A DNA stretch of 64,000 nucleotides from Haliotis asinina (taxonomy: Eukaryota > Mollusca > Gastropoda > Lepetellida > Haliotidae). Each line of letters begins with the position of its first letter. Position 1 is the first letter of the stretch. Shown here in pieces: positions 23,371-35,200 of this stretch. Where the stretch lies: NCBI RefSeq assembly GCF_037392515.1, contig NC_090291.1:43021001-43085000 (forward strand), read 5' to 3'. The position numbers were made by a program, and so were the translations under genes. The notes under the pieces are model-generated. The model did not search any database, had not been told where the DNA came from, and saw only the letters and a program-made list of their open reading frames with translations.

Positions 23371-23540
23371 CATAACAGTGATAGGGCGGACGTCCATTTT
23401 GTGGTCTGTGTACAGTGACCCCAGTCTCTCTCTCGCTGAACAAAACATAACCGTGATAGGGTGGACGTCCACTTTGTGGTCTGTTCACAGTGACCTCGGT
23501 CTCTCTGTAGCGCTGAACAAGACATAAATGTGATACGGTG
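23371..23540. repeat. ~74-bp minisatellite, right segment
   Basis: A little over two units; the last is diverged (GACATAAATGTGATACGGTGG). It begins with the copy 2 target duplication CATAACAGTGATA and continues the array interrupted at 17277. Confidence 0.88.
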
Positions 23541-24944
23541 GCATCCGAGTCCGTTGGCAACAGTACCCCGTTTGCACGAGAAACCCACAATACACTGAGT
23601 GCGCCTGGAGGTTGCAAGAGTTGCATACTGCTAAGGAAGTTAAGACTGAGATTAGGATGTGTCGTTGAGAGTGACATCCAATGATCAAGGGAAAAATACC
23701 AGCGCCTTGGAGCAAGCACTAGTTTCTTTGATATATATCCTAAATAAAGTATGTATGTCGAACCCATCTGCACCATCAGAAGGGCTTTTTCGTTCTCTCT
23801 TTAACTGTCAATCGTGGCACATTTCTCCTAAATGTGTATCACTTCATGCATTTTAGTCTCTGTAAATACCCTACAGAATCATTCTACACATGAAAAGGAT
23901 GCAAATAATGCTTCAATATTGTCACGGTTTGGAGACTGATATTGCTAAATGTAAATAGAAAATGGGAAAAGTTACTTTAAAGCAAAATGTTAACAGAGGT
24001 AACTTTAGATGTTCCTAAACACTCTTTCACAATATCATTTTACTTGTTTTCACTAATGCAAATCAGCGGAAAATGTTCCAAAAGAGGAATAGGAATGAGT
24101 GAATGAGTGAGTATATTTCTACGCTACTCTCAGCAATATTCCACCTATATTTTATAGGAATAATGAATCTTACACAATGTTATACGCTCTACAGCAGTTG
24201 CTTTGGTTTTATAGTTAAAATGTTGTGACCTTAAATTGTTTACCTTTGTCTCGAAGCAGAATTCTATGTCAACATTTCTTTTGGACATCTAAATCACTGT
24301 TATTGGTATATTTCGGTTTGGTCGAAAAAAGGACAATTTAATGCTTTTGAAAAATATGTATTTGACCTGAATATGCGTGAATTTGAGAATAATTTGCAAA
24401 AGCGGTTTTGTTCGGATTTTTGTAACCTAATACCTTTTCACATATCTTTGATAGTTTTGCAGTAATTCATAAAGATTAGACGGTAAGGTTTCTTTTGGCG
24501 TTCAGTATACAGCTGTTCTGAACGAATGTTAAATCTACTTTTCCGATATTGCTTTTACAAAACGTTATGAATTCACGTTATATGCAACATTGTTACATCT
24601 GTAAAACCTATTTGAATTTGTGCTAGATTTTGAATGGGTGATCTGGAGAGATCTATTAAGAATTATTCCAGAATCACCTACCTCTGAATCAGATGCAACA
24701 AGAAGAGCAGTTTTGTGTGGTGGACAATTGTGGCTAAGAGTTGAATATTACCATCATGTATATATTGCCATGATCACTGTTCTTGAATTCAATTTGTGTC
24801 CCTCTTGGAAGTTGTACTGTTATAATACAACCTTTTTATGGGGTTTGTATGCATTTTGAAAACTTACACGTACTTAATTTTATCATATTACTGTAAATTA
24901 TTTCTGTATTGTCTGTTAGTTTGACATATATGTCTTGTCCGGAT
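23541..24944. other. no recognisable gene; one short SINE-tail piece
   Basis: AT-rich sequence with open frames no longer than 79 codons and no family signature. At 24093-24150 a fragment AGTGAGTGAGTATATTTCTACGC...CAGCAATATTCCACC resembles the reverse complement of a SINE 3' end. Confidence 0.5.
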
Positions 24945-25095
24945 TAGGGGCAATGGGGTAGCCTAGTTGTTAAAGCGTCCGCTCGTCACACCAAAGACTC
25001 ACTTTTGTGAATCCCATTTCTGGTGTCCCCCCACGGTCATATTGATGGAGTATTGCTACACAACCACATTCCTCTCACTGACTCACTTAATTTAT
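24945..25095 (+). repeat. tRNA-derived SINE, decayed
   Basis: GGGGCAATGGGGTAGCCTAGTTGTTAAAGCGTCCGCTCGTCACACC is a tRNA-like head with an A-box. The B-box is decayed, and CCCATTTCTGGTGTCCCCCC...GGAGTATTGCTA follows. The end reads CTCACTGACTCACTT. Confidence 0.7.
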
Positions 25096-25564
25096 TTTCA
25101 ACCTGGTAAATCGTAAGAGGACAAAATACTCACACGTCATATATTCTATGGCTTTATGAATTACAAAATGTCACCGACGGCAGTGCAATAATGGTTATTG
25201 CAAATTAACAGACTATGTGTACAACTGTATGTTCACGAATACCACAACGAAACATATGAGATAGCATGCCAATTGGTTTGCAAGATATCGGTGTAAGCTT
25301 TAATACAGTATGTTTGTGAGAATAATAGCACGCTGTAACATAGGATTAAGAAATAAAAAAACATATATATTGACACTGATGTCGATGCCTTAATTAAGGG
25401 GCACGAAACACAATAAATGAAATTAAGGTAGCTATTCATGATTCTTAGGGGTTAAACAAACAAGCACAGTTGATATGAATATGCTAATAGAACATGTAAC
25501 AGTAGGTCCTTCTGTTTCACACAGTAATCAAATGATAATGTGATTTCTTCAGCAAGATTTACAT

Positions 25565-25570
25565 TTTAAT
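25565..25570 (-). promoter_or_regulatory. possible polyadenylation signal (ATTAAA) of the SLC6 gene
   Basis: The minus strand reads ATTAAA about 137 bp past the SLC6 stop codon. This is a common variant signal at a plausible distance; no other evidence supports it. Confidence 0.3.
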
Positions 25571-25706
25571 AAAATAAAGCACTGAAAGTAATATTACGAG
25601 TGTGATTGCGAACGTGTAGTTTACACAACTGGTATTTAAATGTTTTATATTGGCATATTGATAGCTGACATGGGACCTTATTACGCTGTATGCACGTAAA
25701 AGTCGT

Positions 25707-25829
25707 TTATCGCCCGATCATAAACCGGAAGTTGTCCTTCGCAGATATCGACTCTTGTGTGTCTTCTAGGCCATGCTTTCGTCTTGACCTCAACCACCCA
25801 TGCCCGGGCACCACGGAAGCTTTAATACG
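25707..25829 (-). CDS. SLC6 gene exon 14 (C-terminus and stop)
   Basis: Acceptor CTGATTTTTCAG. 40 codons, RIKASVVPGHGWLRSRRKHG..., then TAA at 25707-25709. It joins exon 13 in phase 0 to give EGSLAQ-RIKASVVP, the usual SLC6 pattern of a basic RLKxxxxP after TM12, although the WGP that usually follows is WLR. Confidence 0.85.
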   Translation of the reverse strand, partial: RIKASVVPGHGWLRSRRKHGLEDTQESISAKDNFRFMIGR

Positions 25830-26252
25830 CTGAAAAATCAGATGCACACACAACCAGGTAACAAATAGAACATGAGGACAATGGACAAACTAGAGGGACC
25901 ACACGGCAATATGACGATTTGCAGATGACACATTCTTGGATTGTAAATTTATATGCCTCCATATTTTTCCCCGATGGGTATTGCACAGGTGTCATGAATT
26001 CATCCTTAATCAACTCAAGCTTACACCACTGGTGAGGGAAACATTGAACGTGTATGCAATGTGCACCTTGGGTTTACCGTCGTGTTTCTAAGTTGAACAT
26101 TTATGGCTAAAATATAGCCACTGCGACTGTAAATTTGTAACTCACTCATTTATTATTGATATTGTCTTTCATGGTTGAGCTATTTCATATTTTCATACTA
26201 GTTTTACAATTATATCTGTGATTGGCAGAGACTCCAGTTCTTTTTTCTTTGT

Positions 26253-26299
<47 letters not shown>

Positions 26300-29200
26300 T
26301 TTGATTATCGAAGAAAAAGAATGCAATTGTTTCTCTCATGAAACTGGAAAGATCAAGTGTTAAAAATACATATCACAGGACAATTACCAAATATTTTATT
26401 TGCGATTTAAGCATATTCAACATGAGCGACATGGTATTTGTTATGTTTAACAATGTTTTCAATAGTTTTCTTTGACGTTTCAGTTCTTAGTCTTCCCATG
26501 CACCAAGTGTCTGATTCTATGACGGGACAAAAGTAATCCGGAAAAAAAACAACGAATATATTATCTCACAAAGCTTCATTCAACGTTTTAGTGCGAAATC
26601 CTGGTTACTTACAAAACCTCATATTGGGTGAGTGAGTGAGTTTATATTTATCGACACATCGGAAATATTGCAGCCATATCGTGTCGAGAACAAGTAATAA
26701 TTACATTGTAGATCAATACAATAAGAAACTAAAACCCTGTTGACGGAGAACAGTAAAAGCACTTAGTCTAGTATATCACAAATATACATTTAAAAATAGT
26801 AATTAAATCTAAAACAGTTTAACTATAGAGGGCAGTACAATATTAAAACGGGCTATAGATCGCCAACAACTGAAGGTAGATCACTTTATATTGGACCATG
26901 TTTGTTCCTGAATGTTGTACCGCAAATTTCGAAAAAGTGAAAGTTACATCACCCCGCCGTGAAAATACATTTCACGGACCTCTGTTAACATCAGTCCAAG
27001 CACATGAAAATGTCAAACTATGAGTGAGTGATTTAAGATTTAAAGTCGCACCGGCAATGCTTCAGCCATATCGTGACTAAAACTGGTTCCAAATTCATAA
27101 ATTTGATATATACAACCCTGTCAACGAGGGACAGTTAAAAACTACATTTCACAAAATACGTTCAAGCATAATTATATATATAAGTAGGAAACTCTCTTTG
27201 GCCCATAATGTGTGAACATGTGCTATTTACGTATACCAACAACAACTGAAGATAGATCACAATACTAGCGTCCCAAGGCTTATAACTATGAGGATTTAGT
27301 TGCATTCCATACTTGATTTTATAAGAATGAAGAGATACTACCTGTGCTAAGGATCCTTCCATCTTTAGTATCTGTATGACCATATAAACTGGAATAGGAA
27401 CTACGGACACTAGAGCAATGAACCACCCGAAGACGATGGCCGACGTAGGGTACTCGTACTCTCCGTATCTTGGAGGCTTATATGAAGCCAGGGTCAAAAC
27501 CAAAGCTATCTGCAACGACATATTTGTGGTCCGGAAGTACACTCTTAAGTTACATACATGTATATTCAGAAGTACACATATATACATCTGAAAAAACATG
27601 ACGATACATATCACAGTCGGGCTTTTGTTGGTGTATATAGGTTTCCAGGCTAGTCTAAGAAGCTATAATCATTCATTTGGAAGACAACAGATTCAAAGGA
27701 AAATGAACAGGTTTGTGCTCCTTTGATGCAAATATGAAGGCTTTTCATGCAGTGGACGTAACAGTTACTTTTGCACTGACCAGTGTGCAAGATGTGTCAT
27801 AAGTTGTTTTTCTTGTGTGTTGGTTAACGACGAAATATTCTAACCATGTGATATCTGTTAATAACCCAGTCGTGCCTTGTCAATGTAGTGATCAACAATG
27901 TGAGCACAGATCTATGCATTTTTGATACAATGACGTGTGTCAAACAATTCAGCGAGGATAACCACTCGATCCGTACAGTCGTCTCTGCGACAAGCATGTG
28001 TTGCTGAGGACCAGTTGTAACCAGGATCTTCACAAGACCTACATGAATGCTTATGGTCTATATAGATACTAGGAAAAAATAAGACCTACGGTCAAGAGAG
28101 GAGGAACGATGATGAAACAAACGACTTTGTAGATCACAGGTAGGCGTTTTCCGATCATCATGTGCACATCAGCAGAGAAACGCTCTGCACCTGTCAAATA
28201 CAATGTAAAGGTTCGTGTCGCCGTACCAAGCTAACATTAGTTAGTGAGTAAGTGAGTGAGTTAAAATGTATTGTCACATCGGCAATATTTCAGGCATCTC
28301 GTGACGCGAACGATTCATTGCAAATATACATATTAATTAATTGTTAGAATTTCAGCTGCTCCTACTTTTAGTTTGAGCCAGTTAGTGAGTGAGTTAACCT
28401 TTATCGACACATCGGCAATATTTCAGCCATATCGTGACGAGAACGATTAATTACAAATAAACATATTAAAAAATGGCAAATTGTAAAAACCTGTCAACGA
28501 AGAAGAATAAAACTAACTAGAATATCACAGAGAAGAATATAAAACTAGTAATTAGATCTAGACCAGTTTCACTATATAGGACAATACAAAACAAAGCTGG
28601 GCTATAAATTGCTAACAACTGAAAGTAGAAATCCACACTAGGGACCATAGGGATTCACGGTACATTTGCTTCCTACAAAGGCCCCAGCTGGATTTACACC
28701 ATTCTTCAGCCATTAGCAATTTAGACGCATTTAGCCATACATTAAAAAGACACATATTCTACGCTTAGAAACAGTGGAAAGTTTCAGTTTACTTCGAATG
28801 TTTTGGAACTTACGTATCCTCTCAGGAGAACACGTTATTAGTCCCCTGCAAATAACGTAGCCAGTGAAGGTATGTAAACTCTCCTTCCAGTGGCTAAAAC
28901 ATTTTGATTCAGTTCATGCAGGATTCCCAACACCGAATTATGATTGGAATGATATTAGGCTTCATTATTTGTATGTGAAAAGCAGCAGAGTGAGTAAGTG
29001 AATTAAAATGTATTCGATTCGCCACATCGCCAATATTTCAGCCATACCGTGACGAAAACAGTTACTTTTATACACAATAGTTAATAGAGCATGGTAAAAA
29101 ATGTCAATGGACAGTAAAATATGTAGATTATGACTGATTCGAATTTAAAACTAGCAATCAGATCTGAAGCAGTTCAACTATAGATGGCAATACAGGGTAA

Positions 29201-32200
29201 AACAGGCTACATATTGCCAACAAATGAATGTAGATCACCACACTGTGGACCATGGGAACTTACAGTACATTTGTTTCCTGCATGGCCCCAGCTGGATTTG
29301 TACCATCCGTTCAGCCGTTGGGAATTTTGATATAATTTTGTACTAGCGACATAAAGAAACTGTGCATTGTCAAAATATTATCCCAGTTGATAAGTACGAT
29401 AACAGTGTCAAAGGTACATATGAACATTAATGGAGGGATCATGAGACCATAACAAGTCGGGAGAAATTCAACTGAAAAGTCGATCACAATGACACCACGA
29501 GTCAAACGACCATGTGACAAGCTCAATAACGGGTATGTCCACCATCGGCATTGGGAACAGCAGTGCATCGACGACGCATAGGGCCTATCAAACCTGCAAA
29601 GAAGGCTTGTGGTTGTCACTCCAGATTCTCTCAGGTTCTGTTCTAAGGTCAAGGACGTTATCTGGCGGATCGTCCCAAACACGCTCTATCGGAGATAGAT
29701 CTGGTGAATTTGCGGGCCATGGCAGGACGTCAGCGTTGTGGGTGTTGCAAGAAATTCATAGCAACCCTTGCCGCATGATGGCGGGTATTGTTCTGTTGGA
29801 ATGTTAACACAGGGTCATGACGTTGCAGAAACGGAATTGCCACAGGTCGAAGAATCTGATCCCTGATCTGATTGTAAATGTTTGTATGCAGTTTCTTTAT
29901 GTGCCTAGTATACTTTGAATATGTTGGGACTTGTCTGCCCTTTCAGGAAGACGAAAAGTAGCTGATCAGGATATGCCCAACATATAATCTTTGGTAACGA
30001 ATCGTTATGGCTTGATGGTCTGAATCCTACCATCTCTCCAAGCTTAAAACAAACAAGGACCTATGAATATGGAGTTGTTTTGATGTTTCCATTAATTATG
30101 AAAGCTTTTGTAACTTGTCCTACCGTAACACCAGCCAACGGCTACACATTCAAGTATAGCAATGGCGTAGCCAGCCACGGCACCCACATACCAGTCAACC
30201 AACTGGACCACGTACATTCCGCCCTGAAATACACGCATTTACTTGTTTAAAACACTGGCGAGCAGCTCGGGTCTATATTTATGTGATGAGTTATTTAAAT
30301 ATTTCTAAAACATCAATGACATTGCTAAACTTTTTCAGCGATTTTGTTCATACTGTCATTTTCGATATCAACATTAACGTGAGATTGCACTTACCTATCA
30401 CTAAAACACAATGCCTATTTGTTAATCCTACTTCAAAAAAGAGCCCGTATGTACACATGTGTGTACAAATTATGTTAGGACAAAAAGGAAATTCCGCAAT
30501 AACAGTTGAAGAACACGATTAATTGCTCAATGTTTTTCCAATTCATATGTATTGAAAATCTCAGGTGAGAACGGAAAAGAATATAACGTACATATGACTT
30601 CTACAGCATTAACCAATATATTTTTGTGTGGTAATATGCTATATTGCTGTCTAAATGCATGTGTGTGAGTCAGTGAGTTATTATACTAGGTATTTGTATA
30701 GCGCCGACATCCCTTTCGCCAGTTCAACTGCTCAAGGGAGCTTTGTTTTTCCCTAATCCTTGGATGTCCATCACAACGGCACATCGTATTTTCAGGCTCA
30801 TCTCCCTGAGGATCATACACCTCTTGCATCCTACTCGGCGCACCGAGGTACCCATTCGTAGGTGGGTGGACTGAGACATATAGTTACAGTACTTATCCTT
30901 GGATGTCCATCACAACGGCACATCGTATTTTCAGGCTCATCTCCCTGAGGATCATACACCTCTTGCATCCTACTCGGCGCACCGAGGTACCCATTCGTAG
31001 GTGGGTGGACTGAGACATATAGTCACAGTACTTTGCTAATGTTTACTGCTCCTTAAGATTGTAAGTCCAAATAGGAAATATTTTCAGCCATGCCGTGACT
31101 AAAATTACTTTGAAATTCTTGACAACTACATATCATGTATAAAATCGTATCACTGAGGGACAGTATAATTACTGGATTATCACAGATTTGTTAAGACTGC
31201 ATGGAACTTAAGACCACATACCAACAATTAACGATACGAGATAAATTGTGGCAAGAGATCGCTAGGTTGGTCAGCACCTAGAGACCATGGAAACTTACAC
31301 TTCTTCCTACAGGGTGTAAATACACATATTTAATGTGTAGGGATGTTTTGTATCATGATATGCATCATTTTAATGCATATTCCATCAACAGACATGTCTA
31401 CCTATGGAAAACATGCATTTTGTGGAAGCCTTTTATAAAAGGTCAACACGACAGACTAACTGTGAACTGGCCAGTGAATGTGTATCGTTTAACGCCGTTC
31501 TTAGCAGTTTCCAGCAATATCACAGCTGGGAGACACAAGAAATGGGCTTCACACACTGTACCCAGTGTGGGGAATCGAACACTGTTTCTGGGCGTGACTA
31601 ATGTGATATGGCTTCTACAACCCTGGGTGGTATCCATGAAGAAAGGCGTCGCTATCAAAGGGTTAAAAGAGTTAGTGAGTTTAGTTTTACGCCTCACTCA
31701 GCAAAATGCCAGTCATGTGGTAGTGATCTGTACATAATCGAGTCTGGACCAGACAATCCAGTGACCAACAACATGAGCATCGATCTTGTCAACCCGTTAG
31801 TCGCCTCTTACTTCAAGCGCAGTCGCCTTTTATGGTGAGCATGGGTTGCTGAAGGCCTATTCTACCCCGTGGGGGTTAAAGGAAGTCTGTCGAGCTAAGT
31901 TTAATATGTATGTCAATGCAAGAGACAAAACATTTGTGCTTAGTGTTAGTACAAGCGTCATACGTACATGAGTTGTGAACACTAGACCAACAAGACACAC
32001 GGCTCCCATGAACACAGCAGCCATGATAGTCTGCAAATGCTTGACGTGAAACCGCCTCGGAAGCAGATCTTCCATACATCCAACAGCTGTCTCAACATGC
32101 GCCAACTATAGAGGACAAAACACGTCAAACTTGGATAGATACTTTGCGTGAGTGAATCAAAAATTTACAGACACATCGGTAGTATTTCAGCCATATCTTA

Positions 32201-35200
32201 ACTAAAACAAGTTCTAAGTTCGTAATAAATACATTTAAATCGTAAGTCAATGACCGACAGTAAATGAGTGAGTGAGTGAGTGAGTGAGTGAGTTAATACT
32301 TAACGTCACATCGGCAATATTTCTGCCGTATCGTGACTAGAACATTTAACAATGAAAAGGACCACATCTACATTATAAAACCTGTCAACGAAGGACAATA
32401 AAACAACTAGAATATCACAATTAGCATTAAAACTAGTGTTGGACAGTAAATAGCATATCAAAGACACAGAATCTAAAACGGGCTGCATATCGTCATCAAC
32501 CGATGATAGATCACCGTATTAGAAGTGAGTCACTTTGGCAATATTACCGCCACATCGTACCTAAACCAATCTATAGATTAACAATAATTAAAGATAGACA
32601 ATCCAATCCTGCAAACGAAGGACTGTAATATCACAGATATACATGTAAATCTAGGCATTAAATCTGAAACATTTTAATTATAGGGGACAACACAATATGA
32701 AAATAGGCTGTAGATCACCAACAACTGAAGGTAGATCACCATACTAGTGACCATACTAGTGATCGTATCCTTGCTGCCTGCAAGGACTCTAGTTGGATTT
32801 ACACAATCCCTTCATCTGCTAGCGATTGTAAGAAATTGCCAAAATTAAAATAATTCGAATACTACGTTTAAAAGCGCTGGTATGTTTCCACTGACTTGAA
32901 ATTTTTGGGACTCACGTACCCTCTCAGGAGGACAATGATTTTACAATACATTCATACAATAGAGATCAAAACATTCTGAAGTTGAACACATTCTGAAAAG
33001 TAAAACCTGTCAACGATAGCCAGTAAAAACACTAGAGTTTCAAAGACATAAATATAAAAGTAGTATGCAAAGTTAAAACATGTTAATCAAAGAAGACAAT
33101 AAAATATAAAGCCTAGGCTACAGATCGCCACCAACTGAAGGTAGATCACCACACTAGGTACCATGGACTTATGTTCTTATGCTACACGCATCCATCATCA
33201 CTGCATTTATATCATTCCTTCAGATTTTGACGAATTTGTGGAAATTTGAAACGCAGATGATGAAAATACTTCGAATGGAATTGGAATGGAAGGAACGATA
33301 GACGACCCACTTGATCCTGTTATATATAGTTTAGCATGAAATGCATGTGGACCCGGTCCTTTGTAAATAGCTCTTCATCCAATGATCCAATCGATCTCAA
33401 ACTGTGCAAGTGGATGTTTTGTCAGACAACCTAATCACATTGTAAATCACCGATTTTATGCATTTGTATGAAAGAATCTGTCTATATAACTGTCAACAAA
33501 ATCAACACCAGAACGCTGACAGCTTACAGGTGGAGGGAGACAATGACCTGTAACAGCGGCAGTGTTGGGTCAGAAAAGGTAAATGCACGTGCAGTTCATG
33601 ATAGTTACTTGTTCACTGCACAGTGATAGACCGTTTGGATAATTCACATTTTCTACTTCTTGCTGTCATCATGAACGTTTATTCAGATATGCCAAACGTT
33701 TAATTAGAACGTTGTTTAATCATTTTTTTAAAAGAGAGAGAGAGAGCAAACGTAGCAAACCGATTTATAAGGTGTCGGATGACATGAAACGTACAACATT
33801 TGCTCATGGCATGAAAAAGAACATCGTGCTAAAATTGTTAGAAACAAACCAACAATCAATAAACAAAACCTTGTACGAAGAGGTAGGCATCGAAAGTTAG
33901 ATTCTTTTGACATCGGGGTCATCAGAGTTGTCATTCGCCGGCTATTTGCTAGAAATGAGCCTGTAACACCTCTGCATACCTGTCACGTGCAGGGTTGACC
34001 TATATTGACAAACGTTGACCTAACTGACCCAACACTGCCGATGTTACAGATCATTGTCTCCCTACCCCTGCAAGCTGTCAGCGTTCAGCTGTCTATTTTG
34101 TTGACAGTTATATAGACAGATTCTTTCATACAAATGCATAAAATCGGTGATTTACGATGTGATTAGGTTGTCTGACAAAACATCTACTTGCAAGGTTTGA
34201 GATCGATTGGATCACTGGAAGAAGAGTTATTTACAAAAACCCGGGTCAACAAGCATTTCATGCCAAAATACATGTATAAGTGTACATGACACGTGATGTA
34301 TGTCTTGTGTTTTGTGATACGTATATTTTGCTATATTTACCGTTGAGTCAACCACTATCATCAGCACAGTTGTAAAGAATAATACGGACCACAGCTGAGG
34401 GAACGGCAGTAATGAAACTGCCCCTGGGTACACAATGAACCCAAAGCCAGGACCTACATGATTAAAATGACAATGCAACACAATGCATGATTTTCATGAC
34501 AATGCAACACAAAGTACGCAAAAAGTCGACATCACATAAAATACTGTGTTAAACAGCTTCAAGGCTGATATACAGTGACCGTCTCATTATATTTGATTCC
34601 GAATGATGTGTCCCAGTTATCCTTAGAAACTGACAATGCCATTGTGCATCAAACGAGAAAAAAGTTGTTTTTTTCTTAGGACATTGAAGCCAGAGATACC
34701 CGGGATACTTCATGTTCTATTCCATCAGTCACGTATTTTGAAAAGATTGCTGCCTGTCAACGGCAGTAATGTTTTTTTGTATTTACTGTGTTAAGACATG
34801 ACTTCATTTCAACTACTGCTTTGAGACAATTCACGACGCCATTAAGTGCGTTAAGTTTTTCAGTCACACTGGCAATATTTCAACCATATCTTAACCAAAA
34901 ACAACTTCTAAATTTCACAGTAAATCATGGTCAGTTACAAAAACCTGTCGCCGACTTAAGGTAAAAATAATCAGAATATCACACATTTAATTGTAAAAAT
35001 GGTATGAAAATCTGATATCTCAACAGTGAAATACAATGCAACATAACAAGAGCTATAGTTCGCCAATACCTAAAGATTGATCACCATACTACAGACCATG
35101 GGAACTTACATTACATTTGCCTACAACATTAAGAAAATTTAATTCTGTAAGTAATGAATTTAGATCATTCGTTACTGCAAATACTGCACTGAGAAATTCA

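Noticed and set aside
11096..23540. The 74-bp repeats as LINE promoter monomers, as in mouse L1
   Set aside because: The junction with the 5' UTR falls at a different phase of the unit in each copy, and the same units continue past the 3' tails with matching target duplications.
27162..27614. 150-codon minus frame as one exon
   Set aside because: Only 27342-27509 fits SLC6. Good splice sites at both ends and the in-phase final exon show the rest is intron read-through.
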